The notes under the pieces: model-generated
Seen by the model: the letters and a program-made list of their open reading frames with translations, nothing else
What the model was told of the DNA's origin: nothing
Database searches by the model: none
From: CAVQWT01 sp963810815
Lineage (GTDB): Bacteria; Pseudomonadota; Gammaproteobacteria; Burkholderiales; Casimicrobiaceae
DNA length: 64,000 bases
Assembly: GCA_963810815.1 (NCBI GenBank)
Contig: CAWEPB010000007.1
Coordinates: 682,001-746,000, forward strand
Reading direction: 5' to 3'
Shown here: one piece after another, positions 25,754-34,544 of the stretch
Numbering within the stretch: the first letter of the stretch is position 1
Layout: the number at the start of each line of letters is the position of its first letter
Made by a program: the position numbers and the translations under genes

Positions 25754-26775
25754 GCGGATCGCGTCCGACGCCCGGCGTGCCGGGCACCGCAGCGGCGAGC
25801 GCCGTCGCGGTCGAGCCACGGCTCCCCACCGACCGCTGGCGGGCGATCGAGATCGCGTTCTGGCTGGCGGCCGTCGCGGCCTTCTTCCTGTTCCCGAGCC
25901 ACCGTGTGCTCGGCAGCCAGATTCTCATCACCGGGCTGTTCGCCGTCACGCTCGACCTCATCCTCGGATACGCGGGCATCGTCTCGCTCGGGCACGCGGC
26001 CTTCTTCGGCGTCGGCGCGTACGCGGCCGGGCTGCTCGCCGTGCACGGCTGGGGCGAGCCCCTGAGCGGCCTCGCCGTCGCCGGGATCGCCGGGGCGGTC
26101 GTCGGCTTCGCGACCAGTTTCCTGGTGGTCCGCGGATCGGACCTCGCGCGCCTGATGGTGACCCTCGGCATCGGCCTGATGCTGTTCGAGGCGGCGAACC
26201 AGATTCCGTCGATCACCGGCGGCGCGGATGGGCTCTCCGGCGTGACGATGTGGAAGGTCTTCGGGCTGTTCGCGTTCGACATGACCGGGACGACCGCGTA
26301 TGCGTACAGCCTCGGCGTGCTGTTCGTGCTGTTCGTCGTGGCGCGCCGCATCGTCAGCTCGCCGTTCGGGCTGTCGTTGCGTGGGGTGCGCGAGAACGCG
26401 CGCCGCATGCCGGCGATCGGCGCGCCGGTGTCCCGCCGGCTGATCGCGGTCTACACGATCAGCGCCGCGATGGCGGGGGTCGCGGGGGGGCTGCTCGCGC
26501 AGACCACGCAATTCGTCGGCCTCGACGTGTTCGGCTTCCCGCGTTCGGCGGACCTGATGATCATGCTGGTGCTCGGAGGCACCGGGCGGCTTTACGGCGG
26601 CCTGGTCGGCGCGACGGTGTTCATGATCGCGCACCACTATCTGTCGGGCATCAATCCCGTCTACTGGCAGTTCTGGCTCGGGTTGCTGCTGGTCGTCGTG
26701 GTGATGTTCGCCCGCGGCGGCATTCTCGGCGCGGCCGAGGCCCTGCGGGATCGCTTCCGGCGGGCCGGACCATGA
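25750..26775 (+). CDS. livM: Branched-chain-type ABC transporter permease LivM
   Basis: 341 residues, hydrophobic, with GYAGIVSLGHAAFFGVGAYA and the coupling region SSPFGLSLRGVRENARRMPA, plus LGGTGRLYGGLVGATVFM near the end. Partner of LivH. It overlaps livH and livG by ATGA at both ends. Confidence 0.92.
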   Translation: MSGSRPTPGVPGTAAASAVAVEPRLPTDRWRAIEIAFWLAAVAAFFLFPSHRVLGSQILITGLFAVTLDLILGYAGIVSLGHAAFFGVGAYAAGLLAVHGWGEPLSGLAVAGIAGAVVGFATSFLVVRGSDLARLMVTLGIGLMLFEAANQIPSITGGADGLSGVTMWKVFGLFAFDMTGTTAYAYSLGVLFVLFVVARRIVSSPFGLSLRGVRENARRMPAIGAPVSRRLIAVYTISAAMAGVAGGLLAQTTQFVGLDVFGFPRSADLMIMLVLGGTGRLYGGLVGATVFMIAHHYLSGINPVYWQFWLGLLLVVVVMFARGGILGAAEALRDRFRRAGP

Positions 26776-27524
26776 AGCCCGCGCTGTCCACCACCGGCCT
26801 GTCGAAGCACTTCGGCGCCTTCAAGGCGAACAGCGACGTCACGCTGTCGTTCGCGCAGGGCGCGCGGCACGCGCTGATCGGCCCCAACGGTGCCGGCAAG
26901 ACCACGCTGATCAATCTGCTCACCGGCGCGCTGCCGCCGACGTCGGGCGAGGTGTTCCTCGGCGACGAGCGGATCACCGCGCTGCCGCCGCACGAGCGCG
27001 TCAAGCGCGGCCTGACGCGCACGTTCCAGATCAACACGCTGTTCCCGGGCCTGACGGTGCTGGAGTCGGTGGTTCTCGCGATCTGCGAGCGCAAGGGCAC
27101 GGCGGGGGTCTGGTACCGGACGACCGCCGCCCAGCGCGAGGAGATCGACGAGGCGCAGGCGCTGCTCCGGCAGCTGCGCCTCGCCAACGAGGCGAACGCG
27201 CTGACGCGCAATCTGGCCTACGGCAAGCAGCGGCTGATCGAGATTGCGCTGGCGCTGGCCGCGAAGCCGCGCATCCTGCTGCTCGACGAGCCGGCGGCCG
27301 GCATCCCGGCGGGCGAGAGCACCGAACTGTTCGCGGCGATCGCCGCGCTGCCCTCGGACGTCACCATCGTGTTCATCGAGCACGACATGGAACTCGTGTT
27401 CCGCTTCGCCGAGCGGATCACGGTGCTGGTCGGCGGCAAGGTCCTGACCGAGGGCTCCCCGGCCGAGATCGCCGCCGACGCGCGCGTGCGCGAGGTCTAC
27501 CTGGGCGAGGCGCAGCATGGCTGA
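26772..27524 (+). CDS. livG: Branched-chain-type ABC transporter ATPase LivG
   Basis: 250 residues. Walker A is IGPNGAGKTTLIN, Walker B is ILLLDEPAAGI, and the signature is degenerate (LAYGKQRLIEIA), as usual for LivG. The switch His is in FIEHDMELVF. It overlaps livM by ATGA and livF by eight bases. It powers transport with LivF. Confidence 0.93.
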   Translation: MKPALSTTGLSKHFGAFKANSDVTLSFAQGARHALIGPNGAGKTTLINLLTGALPPTSGEVFLGDERITALPPHERVKRGLTRTFQINTLFPGLTVLESVVLAICERKGTAGVWYRTTAAQREEIDEAQALLRQLRLANEANALTRNLAYGKQRLIEIALALAAKPRILLLDEPAAGIPAGESTELFAAIAALPSDVTIVFIEHDMELVFRFAERITVLVGGKVLTEGSPAEIAADARVREVYLGEAQHG

Positions 27525-28219
27525 ACTGCTCGCGGTCGAGGGGCTCACCGCCGGCTATGGCGAGAGCGTGGTCCTGGACGACGTCTCGCTGACGATGGAG
27601 GAGGGCGACAGCCTCGCGCTGCTCGGGCGCAACGGCATGGGCAAGACGACGCTGCTGGTCACGCTGATGGGCCTGACGCGCCAGCATCGCGGCAGCCTGC
27701 GCTGGCGGGGAGGCGATCTCTCGAGCCTGCCCACGCACCGGCGCAGCCGGGCCGGTCTGGGCTGGGTGCCGCAGGAGCGCTTCATGTTCCCGTCGCTCAC
27801 CGTCGAGGAGCATCTCACGGTCGTCGCCCGGCCGGGCCACTGGAACGTCGCCCGGGTCTACGAGGTCTTCCCGCGCCTTGCCGAGCGGCGCGGCAATCTC
27901 GGCAGCCAGCTCTCCGGGGGCGAGCAGCAGATGCTGGCGATCGGCCGCGCGCTGATGGTCAACCCCCGCCTGCTGCTGCTGGACGAGCCGATGGAAGGAC
28001 TCGCGCCGATCATCGTGCAGGAACTGATGAGCGTCATCCGCGAGTTGATCACCGACAGCGGCATGGCGGTGATCGTCGTCGAGCAGCACGCGAAGCTCGC
28101 GCTGTCGCTGACGACGGAGCGCGGTCGTCCTCGAGCGGGGCCGCGTCGTGCACCGGGCGCCGAGCGAAACGCTGCTGGCCGATCCGACAACCCTGCACCG
28201 GCTGGTCGCGGTGTCGTGA
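27517..28219 (+). CDS. livF: Branched-chain-type ABC transporter ATPase LivF (one +1 frameshift)
   Basis: Walker A LLGRNGMGKTTLL, signature LSGGEQQMLAIGRAL, Walker B LLLLDEPMEGLAP, switch His in VEQHAKLALSL. After LTTE the frame runs into Arg-rich nonsense; dropping one C near 28119-28121 (ACGGAGCGCGG) continues with AVVLERGRVVHRAPSETLLA, and ends LHRLVAVS before a TGA at 28217-28219. The total length is 3n+1 (233 residues if repaired). If the extra base is real, only the last 30 residues change, outside the core ATPase motifs. Confidence 0.85.
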
Positions 28220-28235
28220 CGGGAGGTTCGTCGAA

Positions 28236-28829
28236 ATGAAGGCGATCGCGATCATCCAGGACGAGCATCGCGCCATCACCGCGGTGGTCGAAGGGCTCCG
28301 GCACCTGGTCGCGGAGATTGCCGCCGGACGCATGGCGCCCGACCACGCGCTGCTGGGAGCCCTGTTCCACTACATCGAGGAGTTCCCGGAGCGCCTGCAC
28401 CACCCGAAGGAGGACGACTTCCTGTTCGCCCGGCTGCGGGTGCGCCGCCCCGACGCCGCACCGGTGCTGGACCGCCTGCACAACGAGCACGTCATCGGCC
28501 GCGAGCGGCTCGCCGAGCTGAAGGCCCGGTGGGAGCGCTACCGGGGCGACGCCGCGACGCTGCCGCTGTTCGTCGAGGGCGTCGAGCGCTATTCGCATTT
28601 TCACTGGCTGCACATGCGGAAGGAAGAGGAGCAGGTGCTGCCGCTTGCCGCCGAGGCGCTCACGCGCGAGGACTGGGAAGCCATCGACGCGGCATTCGCC
28701 TCCAACAACGATCCGGTGGTCGGCGTGGCGGCGAGCAAGGCATTCCGCGAGCTGTTCCGCCACCTCGTCGCGATCATGCCGCCGCCGTTCGGCGTGGGTC
28801 CGGAGCCGGGCCGCCCCGGCGGGCACTGA
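28236..28829 (+). CDS. Hemerythrin-domain protein
   Basis: 197 residues. A four-helix HHE domain with likely di-iron ligands H11 (QDEHR), H45 and E49 (FHYIEEF), H55/H56 and E59 (HHPKED), then HNEHVIGRERL, and HFHWLHMRKEEEQVL near residues 128-142. Such proteins sense or store O2, NO or iron. AGG precedes the ATG, 16 bases after the repaired livF stop, so it may be the last gene of the transport operon. A short GC palindrome (GCCCGCCGGCGGGC) follows the stop. Confidence 0.82.
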   Translation: MKAIAIIQDEHRAITAVVEGLRHLVAEIAAGRMAPDHALLGALFHYIEEFPERLHHPKEDDFLFARLRVRRPDAAPVLDRLHNEHVIGRERLAELKARWERYRGDAATLPLFVEGVERYSHFHWLHMRKEEEQVLPLAAEALTREDWEAIDAAFASNNDPVVGVAASKAFRELFRHLVAIMPPPFGVGPEPGRPGGH

Positions 28830-28957
28830 GCCCGCCGGCGGGCCTGCCAGGGTTCGCCGCGATCGCGGTCCGCAGCGCCATCTCCTCCGCGCCGCGCAGG
28901 TGCGGCCGCGTCCGGTCGATCAGGAGCTCGTTCGGCGAGACCTATCCAACCTGACGC

Positions 28958-29650
28958 TCAAATGATGACCTGGTTGCGATCCAGCCGAAACAGCGCGACA
29001 AGAAGGCCGATCGTCGCGATCACCAGGAAGGCGGGACCGAACAGCCAGAAAACGAGCGGAATCGCCACGAACAGCGACCGGATCCCGACGGCCATCATGT
29101 AGCCCGCCCGGTTCAGGCGGCGCGCGACCGATTCCGGCGCCAACGCCTCGTTCGCCACCCGGAGCTCCCCCGGCACGTTGATCATGAACAGGACGTGGTT
29201 GGTGAGGCGGATGGCCATGGTGAAGGCGAAGAAGGCGACAAGGAAGTCCGCCAGGAGGCACATCACCTTGAAGCTCCACACCTCGGCGGAAGGTGGCCCA
29301 AGGAAATTCATCGCATGCCAGCTGCGGGCGATGCTGTCCGCCTGGCCGGAGAGCGTGAGCGTGCCGATGATCAGCAATGTCGCGGTCGAAACCATCAGGA
29401 TGCCGAACATGATGAAGTTGCGCAGCGTCTGCACGGCCATCACGTCCTTGGCCGGGTTGGCCATCACGTGCTCCACCCACAGCCGGCGCGCCGACTCGTT
29501 GACGAAATGGATGGAATAACTGGGATCCTGCCGCACCCGGAGGCGCAGGTAGTAGTAATAGGCGCCGATCATCATGGCGCTCAAGGCGAGACCCAGAAGA
29601 TCGGGCCCCAGAACGCGGACCCACTGCTGCTCGAACCAGGCTCCACTCAC
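28958..29650 (-). CDS. DUF599-type membrane protein
   Basis: 230 residues with about four membrane segments: LGLALSAMMIGAYYYYL, NFIMFGILMVSTATLLIIGT, VMCLLADFLVAFFAFTMAIR and SLFVAIPLVFWLFGPAFLVI. The blocks between (NPAKDVMAVQTLRNFIMFG, NFLGPPSAE) recall the DUF599 family, whose function is unknown. It faces the hemerythrin gene and is the first gene of the lower-GC block. Confidence 0.7.
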   Translation of the reverse strand: MSGAWFEQQWVRVLGPDLLGLALSAMMIGAYYYYLRLRVRQDPSYSIHFVNESARRLWVEHVMANPAKDVMAVQTLRNFIMFGILMVSTATLLIIGTLTLSGQADSIARSWHAMNFLGPPSAEVWSFKVMCLLADFLVAFFAFTMAIRLTNHVLFMINVPGELRVANEALAPESVARRLNRAGYMMAVGIRSLFVAIPLVFWLFGPAFLVIATIGLLVALFRLDRNQVII

Positions 29651-30004
29651 GGCTCATCTCTCCTCGATGGGCGTACTCTCGTCTCCCGGCGGGCGGGCGA
29701 CGAATGAAGGCGACAGAAAAAGCATACTCTCGCGCGCGATTCGGTCGCCATCCTCCTTGGCGTCAGCCTTGCGACGAGGCAGGCACGTTCCAGCGCCATC
29801 GATCGCTCGCGATTGTACCGCAGGCAGAGATTTCAATGGGTTATCCGATGAAGGTCGATTGACCGACCGCCGATCGACCCACGTGAGAGGATGCCGAGGC
29901 CAGCCGACGGCACGCAGGGCGCGCACCCGATTCAAGGTCATTTCAAGGTGCATGGAATATCGCGCCGGCGATTGCCCTCTCTAGCATTAACCATCGGCCA
30001 ATCC
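29651..30004. other. Intergenic region between divergent DUF599 and sigma-factor genes
   Basis: 354 bases upstream of two divergent genes. It must hold both promoters, but I see no strong -35/-10 pair. No tRNA, hairpin with a U tract, or conserved reading frame was recognised. Confidence 0.5.
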
Positions 30005-30577
30005 ATGTTCGGTTCCCGAGAGCGCCTCTACAACACCTGGGTCCGCGACCACTATCGCTTCCTGTTCCGCAGCGCCTGGGCGCTGACGGGCAGCCGCGCG
30101 GTGGCCGAGGACGTGGTGCAGGACTGTTTCGAACTCGCATGGCGCCACATGGATCAGCTGCGAGACCGGGCGCTGGCGCGGCCGTGGCTGTTCCAGATCC
30201 TGCGGCGGGAGGCGTTCCGCAACCTTGCGCCGTCCCCGGATTGGGCCGTGGAGCCCTACGAGGAGGGAACGGACGATCGTGTCGGCTGCGATGACATTGC
30301 GGCCGCCGACCAGCGCATGGACATCCTCGGCGCCATGCAGGCGCTGCCGGCGATCCACCGCGAGGTCCTGACGCTCTTCTATTTCGAAGACATGCCGGTG
30401 GCCGATATGGCGCTCGCGCTCGATGTGGCACCGGGCACGGTGCTGTCGCGCCTGAACCGCGCGCGCGACGGCTTGCGCCAGCGCATGCAACCCGAAACCG
30501 CAGCCGCGGCGCCCGAGACCACGGGCCGCGTGCTCGACTTCCCCAATACGGCGGCCCGTAGCGGCCGTGACGACTGA
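30005..30577 (+). CDS. ECF-type RNA polymerase sigma factor
   Basis: 190 residues. Region 2 begins YNTWVRDHYRFLFRSAWALT and includes AEDVVQDCFELAWRHMDQL (core binding and -10 recognition). Region 4 is LPAIHREVLTLFYFEDMPVA ... LDVAPGTVLSRLNRARDGLR (helix-turn-helix for -35). It starts at ATG 30005. The next gene is a membrane-anchored DUF3379-type anti-sigma, and SorA/SorB follow, so its regulon may include sulfite oxidation (inference). Confidence 0.88.
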   Translation: MFGSRERLYNTWVRDHYRFLFRSAWALTGSRAVAEDVVQDCFELAWRHMDQLRDRALARPWLFQILRREAFRNLAPSPDWAVEPYEEGTDDRVGCDDIAAADQRMDILGAMQALPAIHREVLTLFYFEDMPVADMALALDVAPGTVLSRLNRARDGLRQRMQPETAAAAPETTGRVLDFPNTAARSGRDD

Positions 30578-30595
30578 GTACCGCCAAGAGCAATC

Positions 30596-31195
30596 ATGAA
30601 GAGCAATCGCAATCCGGCTTCCGGGTACGACGTGCGCTGGACGCATGCCGATTTTGAACTGGCCGCCGCGCTGAAGGACGCGACCGAGGTGCCCGAGGCG
30701 CCGGCGTCGCTGTACCGGCCAGTGCCATGGCGTCGGTCGGCCGCAGTCCTGTCCGGCATGGTCCTGTCGGTCGTGCTGGGTGGCTGGGCCTTCGTCGCCT
30801 TGCTGTACCCGCCCGAGCTCGTGCGCGAGGCGCTGGTCCACGAGCATCGGGAAGCAACGCTTCGCGGTGACTTCCAGCCCGACAAGCGGCCGATGTTCGA
30901 GGCGATGGGCCTGCGCGCGGACGCCGCATTGCCCGGCCTGATGCAACTGCAGCGGCCCTGCGACATCGATGGGCACATCGCGTACCACGTCACGACGTTT
31001 CTCGAGAAAGGCGGCGGCATGGTGACCATCCTTGCCTTCGAAGGACCGCTGCCGAACGAAATGGCAGGCAGGCAGGGCAGCTGGATGGGGCGGCACTGGC
31101 GCTTCACTCACGGTATCCCGGGGAAGACGATATTGCTCCTGGCGGATAACGCCCGGGTGTTGGCCGAGACGGAACGCCTGTTGAAGCGCGGTTGA
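30596..31195 (+). CDS. Anti-sigma factor, DUF3379-like, one membrane span
   Basis: 199 residues. A cytoplasmic part (1-50) with HADFELAAALKDATEVPEAP precedes a single membrane segment (AAVLSGMVLSVVLGGWAFVA). The periplasmic part has LMQLQRPCDIDGHIAYHVTTF and GGGMVTILAFE, as in DUF3379 anti-sigma proteins. It follows the sigma gene by 18 bases. It should hold the sigma factor inactive until a periplasmic signal arrives; Cys112-type residue in RPCDIDG could be a redox handle (speculative). Confidence 0.75.
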   Translation: MKSNRNPASGYDVRWTHADFELAAALKDATEVPEAPASLYRPVPWRRSAAVLSGMVLSVVLGGWAFVALLYPPELVREALVHEHREATLRGDFQPDKRPMFEAMGLRADAALPGLMQLQRPCDIDGHIAYHVTTFLEKGGGMVTILAFEGPLPNEMAGRQGSWMGRHWRFTHGIPGKTILLLADNARVLAETERLLKRG

Positions 31196-31259
31196 TCGGC
31201 AGTCCGACGAAGACAGGAAGAGCTTTTCGCATCAACACGACCAGTCCTTGGGAGGAACG

Positions 31260-32489
31260 ATGGATGACCACACCAATCGCCTGCGGCGCAGGCTCATCGC
31301 GGGTGGCGCGGGCGCGCTGGCGGCAGCGGGACTCGGTGCGTTGAGTCGGACGGCATTCGCGCAGGCGGCGACCACCGAGTTGCCGATCGTCAACGGCAAG
31401 CGAAACGTGGTGGCGTTCCCGGAAAAGCGGCCGCTCATCGTGCTGACGACGCGCCCGCCGCAGCTCGAAACGCCCTTCGAAATCTTCAACGAGGGACCGA
31501 TCACGCCGAACGACGCGTTCTTCGTTCGGTATCACAACGCCGGCGTTCCCACGTCCATCGACGGCGACAAGCACGTCATCAGGATCGGCGGCAACGCGGT
31601 GGGCAAGCCGTTCGAATTGACGGTGTCCGAGCTTCGCTCCCAGTTCAAGCCGATCGAGTACGTGGCGGTGAATCAGTGCTCCGGCAACAGCCGCGGACTG
31701 TTCTCGCCGCGCGTCACGGGCGGGCAGCTCACCAACGGCGCCATGGGCAACGCGCGCTGGGTCGGCGTGCCGCTGAAGGACGTGCTGGCGCGCGCCGAGT
31801 TGAAGGGCACCGCAAGACAGGTGGCATTCAACGGGCTCGACACCGCGGTCTTCGGCGGCGGCGATTTCGTCAAGTCGCTCGACGTGAGCCACGCGCTCGA
31901 CGGCGAAGTCATGTTGGCGTACCAGATGAACGGCACCGACATCCCGATGCTCAACGGCTACCCGGTGAAGCTGGTGGTTCCGGGCTACTACGGCACGTAC
32001 TGGGTCAAGCACCTGTCGGAGATCGAGGTCATCGACAACGTGTTCGAGGGCTTCTGGATGAAGCCCGCCTATCGGATTCCCGACAACGACTGCGCCTGCA
32101 TCGAGCCCGGCACCACGCCGGCGGCGACGCGCCCCATCGGCCGCTTCAACGTGCGCTCGTTCATCACCTCGGTGCAGGATGGTGCGCGACTCCGCGCGGG
32201 CCAGCAGGCGGTCGTGCGCGGCATCGCCTTCGACGGCGGGCAGGGCATCCGCGAGGTGGCCTACTCCACCGACGGCGGGCAGACCTGGCGCGAGGCCAGG
32301 CTGGGCAACGACCTCGGGCGCTACTCGTTCCGCGAGTTCACGTTCGCCTTCACTCCCGAGAAGGGGACGCACGACCTGCGGGTGCGTGCCTGGAACCGTT
32401 CCGGCCAGAGCCAGCCGATGGATGCGCTGTGGCAACCGGCGGGCTACATGCGCAACGTCGTCGAGCGGGTCTCGGTCACCGCGGTCTAG
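31260..32489 (+). CDS. sorA: Molybdenum sulfite dehydrogenase catalytic subunit
   Basis: 409 residues. A Tat signal (RRRLIAGGAGALAAAGLGAL, cleavage near FAQA) is followed by the molybdopterin domain. The Mo-ligand Cys is C140 in VNQCSGNSRGLFSP; GAMGNARWVGVPLKDVL and LVVPGYYGTYWVKHL are SorA blocks. The C-terminal dimerisation domain has EVAYSTDGGQTWREA and RVRAWNRSGQSQPM. It oxidises periplasmic sulfite and passes electrons to SorB. GGAGG at 31251-31255 sets the start. Confidence 0.9.
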   Translation: MDDHTNRLRRRLIAGGAGALAAAGLGALSRTAFAQAATTELPIVNGKRNVVAFPEKRPLIVLTTRPPQLETPFEIFNEGPITPNDAFFVRYHNAGVPTSIDGDKHVIRIGGNAVGKPFELTVSELRSQFKPIEYVAVNQCSGNSRGLFSPRVTGGQLTNGAMGNARWVGVPLKDVLARAELKGTARQVAFNGLDTAVFGGGDFVKSLDVSHALDGEVMLAYQMNGTDIPMLNGYPVKLVVPGYYGTYWVKHLSEIEVIDNVFEGFWMKPAYRIPDNDCACIEPGTTPAATRPIGRFNVRSFITSVQDGARLRAGQQAVVRGIAFDGGQGIREVAYSTDGGQTWREARLGNDLGRYSFREFTFAFTPEKGTHDLRVRAWNRSGQSQPMDALWQPAGYMRNVVERVSVTAV

Positions 32490-32494
32490 GGGGC

Positions 32495-32836
32495 ATGGAC
32501 ATGAACAGCAAAGCAATCATCGCGGTCGCGTTCTCGGCGCTGGCGCTCGGCGTCGGGACGATGACGCCGGCCCTCGGCAAGTCGATCACCTTGCCGACGG
32601 AGGCGCCGGCGCTCAAGGCCAGCGCGCTGCCGGGGTATGCCAAGGCCCAGACCAATTGCGTGGCGTGTCACTCGGCCGAATACATGCTGTATCAGCCACC
32701 CACCGCACCGCGCGCCTACTGGGAGGCGATGGTCGCCCGGATGAAGACGGTGTTCAAGGCGCCCATCGACGACGCGGACATGCCGGCGATCGTCGACTAC
32801 CTGGTCAAGACTTACGGCAACGAGCAGCCCAAGTAG
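32495..32836 (+). CDS. sorB: Sulfite dehydrogenase cytochrome c subunit
   Basis: 113 residues. Signal peptide followed by a monohaem cytochrome c with C55, C58 and H59 (NCVACH); a distal Met is likely in DADMPAIVDYLV. Accepts electrons from SorA. It follows sorA by five bases, which supports a SorAB pair. ATG 32501 is an alternative start. Confidence 0.88.
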   Translation: MDMNSKAIIAVAFSALALGVGTMTPALGKSITLPTEAPALKASALPGYAKAQTNCVACHSAEYMLYQPPTAPRAYWEAMVARMKTVFKAPIDDADMPAIVDYLVKTYGNEQPK

Positions 32837-32917
32837 CGCCCCGGAATTGCGCGGCCACGGGCGCGAACGTCCCTGTGGCCGCCGGGCATTCCTGACCCTT
32901 CAACCAGTGGAGCAGCC

Positions 32918-33358
32918 ATGACCATGATGGTACGCAGAGGATTCCTGTCGATGGCTGCCGTGGCGGCCCTTGCGATGGTCGCGCCGGTGGCGGCGCAAGC
33001 GCAATCCGGCGCAGTCAAGAACAAGGCCGTCTTCCAGGTCAGCGACGCCGACCCGCAGAAGTGGAACCTCACGCTCAACAACGCCAGGAACGTCCAGGAC
33101 GACCTGGGCAGCGACGCCGTCCAGCTCGAGATCGTCGTCTACGGTCCGGGCATCGGCATGCTGAAAGGCGACTCCGCGGTCGGCAAGCGCGTGGCCGAGG
33201 CGCTCAAGAGCGGCGTCAAGGTCGTCGCCTGCGAGAACACCATGAAGGCGCAGAAGCTGGCCCGTGCCGACATGCTGCCCGACATCGGCTACGTACCGGC
33301 AGGGGTGGTCGAACTCATGCAAAGGCAGCGGGAAGGGTACGCTTACATTCGTCCGTGA
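32918..33358 (+). CDS. Exported DsrE/DsrF-like protein
   Basis: 146 residues with a signal peptide (FLSMAAVAALAMVAPVAAQA). The mature part has the DsrE-like pattern VFQVSDADPQKWNLTLNNAR, LEIVVYGPGIGML and VKVVACENTMKAQKL, with a conserved Cys in VACENTM that could carry sulfur. It follows sorB by 81 bases, so it fits a periplasmic sulfur role. It is not fused to other domains. Confidence 0.78.
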   Translation: MTMMVRRGFLSMAAVAALAMVAPVAAQAQSGAVKNKAVFQVSDADPQKWNLTLNNARNVQDDLGSDAVQLEIVVYGPGIGMLKGDSAVGKRVAEALKSGVKVVACENTMKAQKLARADMLPDIGYVPAGVVELMQRQREGYAYIRP

Positions 33359-33726
33359 CGGGCCGTCCGCCGGCGGGCGCGGGCTGACACAAAGGCCGGC
33401 ATGCCATGGCGTGCCGTGAAGACAGGGGCGGCTCCCGCGGGCGGCGAAACTCGAAACCAGTACCTCTGCAATCTCGGTGAAGCGCAATATCCTGCCAAGG
33501 GTGTTGGCCGCTCGCCTCGGTCCATCCCGCGTCAACTGACGCGGCTCAGGCGCGATGTCGTGTTCGGACGAGCGTGTTCGCGGCCTTGCTGGAGCCGCTC
33601 GCGCCAGGCAGCCGGCCCTGCCGGCTCAGCCTGCGAACGGGCCTGATAAAATCCCATCGTGGCAGCCGGCAGACCCGGTCGCGGAATCGGCAGAACGCCA
33701 CCGCTGCCCGTGGGAAAGGTCCGCAC
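33359..33726. other. Intergenic region before the Crp/Fnr gene
   Basis: 368 bases. A perfect inverted repeat lies at 33527-33544; no other gene or RNA was recognised. Short open frames here have no conserved character. Confidence 0.5.
33527..33544. promoter_or_regulatory. Perfect 8-base inverted repeat upstream of the Crp/Fnr gene
   Basis: CCGCGTCA-AC-TGACGCGG. It lies about 185 bases before the ATG. It is not an FNR (TTGAT-N4-ATCAA) or CRP (TGTGA-N6-TCACA) site. Candidate operator or weak hairpin. Confidence 0.4.
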
Positions 33727-34449
33727 ATGACTACGCCTGCAGTCCACAGTCCTCGTCAGAATCATTTGCTCGACGCGCTGCCGGCCAGCGACTACGAGCG
33801 GCTTGCGCCCCATCTGGAACTGATACCGATGAAGCTCGGCGAAGTTCTCTATGAGTCAGGGGACCAGCTGCGGTACGTTTACTTCCCCACCACGTGCATT
33901 CTTTCGCTGCTGTACGTGATGGAGGATGGCGCATCGGCCGAGATCGCCGTCGTGGGCAACGAGGGCATCCTCGGCATATCCCTGTTCATGGGAGGCAACA
34001 CCACGCCCAGCCGCGCGATCGTGCAGGGCGCGGGGTACGCCTACCGACTCAAGGCCGACTTGCTCAAGAATGAGTTCGAGCGTTACGGTCCGACCATGCA
34101 TCTCCTGCTGCGCTACACCCAGGCGCTGATCACGCAGATGGCGCAGACCGCGGTCTGCAATCGGCACCATTCGGTCGACCAGCAATTGTGCCGGTGGCTG
34201 TTGCTGTGCCTGGATCGGTTGCCGTCGAACGAAATCTCCATGACCCAGGAATTGATCGCCAACATGCTGGGGGTGCGCCGCGAAGGCGTCACCGAGGCTG
34301 CCGGGAAGCTGCAGGACGCCGGGTTGATTCGATACCAGCGCGGCAGGATCACCGTGGTCGACCGCCCGGGCCTGGAGGCGCGGTGCTGTGAATGCTACAA
34401 GGTGGTCAAGGCGGAGTTTGATCGTCTCCTGCCCTACGTCGCAAAGTAG
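33727..34449 (+). CDS. Crp/Fnr-family transcriptional regulator
   Basis: 240 residues. A cyclic-nucleotide-like effector domain (about 20-140: HLELIPMKLGEVLYESGDQL, AEIAVVGNEGILGISLFMGG) joins a C-terminal winged helix (about 160-225: ISMTQELIANMLGVRREGVT, GLIRYQRGRITVVDRPGLEA). The N-terminus has no FNR-type Cys cluster; the Cys pair in RCCECYKV is at the C-terminus. GGAAAGG precedes the ATG. It heads the stress-gene block and is a plausible regulator of it (inference). Confidence 0.87.
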   Translation: MTTPAVHSPRQNHLLDALPASDYERLAPHLELIPMKLGEVLYESGDQLRYVYFPTTCILSLLYVMEDGASAEIAVVGNEGILGISLFMGGNTTPSRAIVQGAGYAYRLKADLLKNEFERYGPTMHLLLRYTQALITQMAQTAVCNRHHSVDQQLCRWLLLCLDRLPSNEISMTQELIANMLGVRREGVTEAAGKLQDAGLIRYQRGRITVVDRPGLEARCCECYKVVKAEFDRLLPYVAK

Positions 34450-34544
34450 CCCACCGGGCGGTCCTCTGCTCATGGGTGCTGGGTATTAGCTAACGTCGAA
34501 AAGATGCCGGCTTGCGGCCGGGCTCGACTTTGTGCCCGATTCGC

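Noticed and set aside
28830..28957. Minus-strand remnant (ISPNELLIDRTRPHLRGAEE)
   Set aside because: A short stretch looks protein-like but has no start, and I could not assign it to a family.
33401..33646. Short plus-strand frame before the Crp/Fnr gene
   Set aside because: No conserved motif, no ribosome-binding site, overlaps the inverted repeat.
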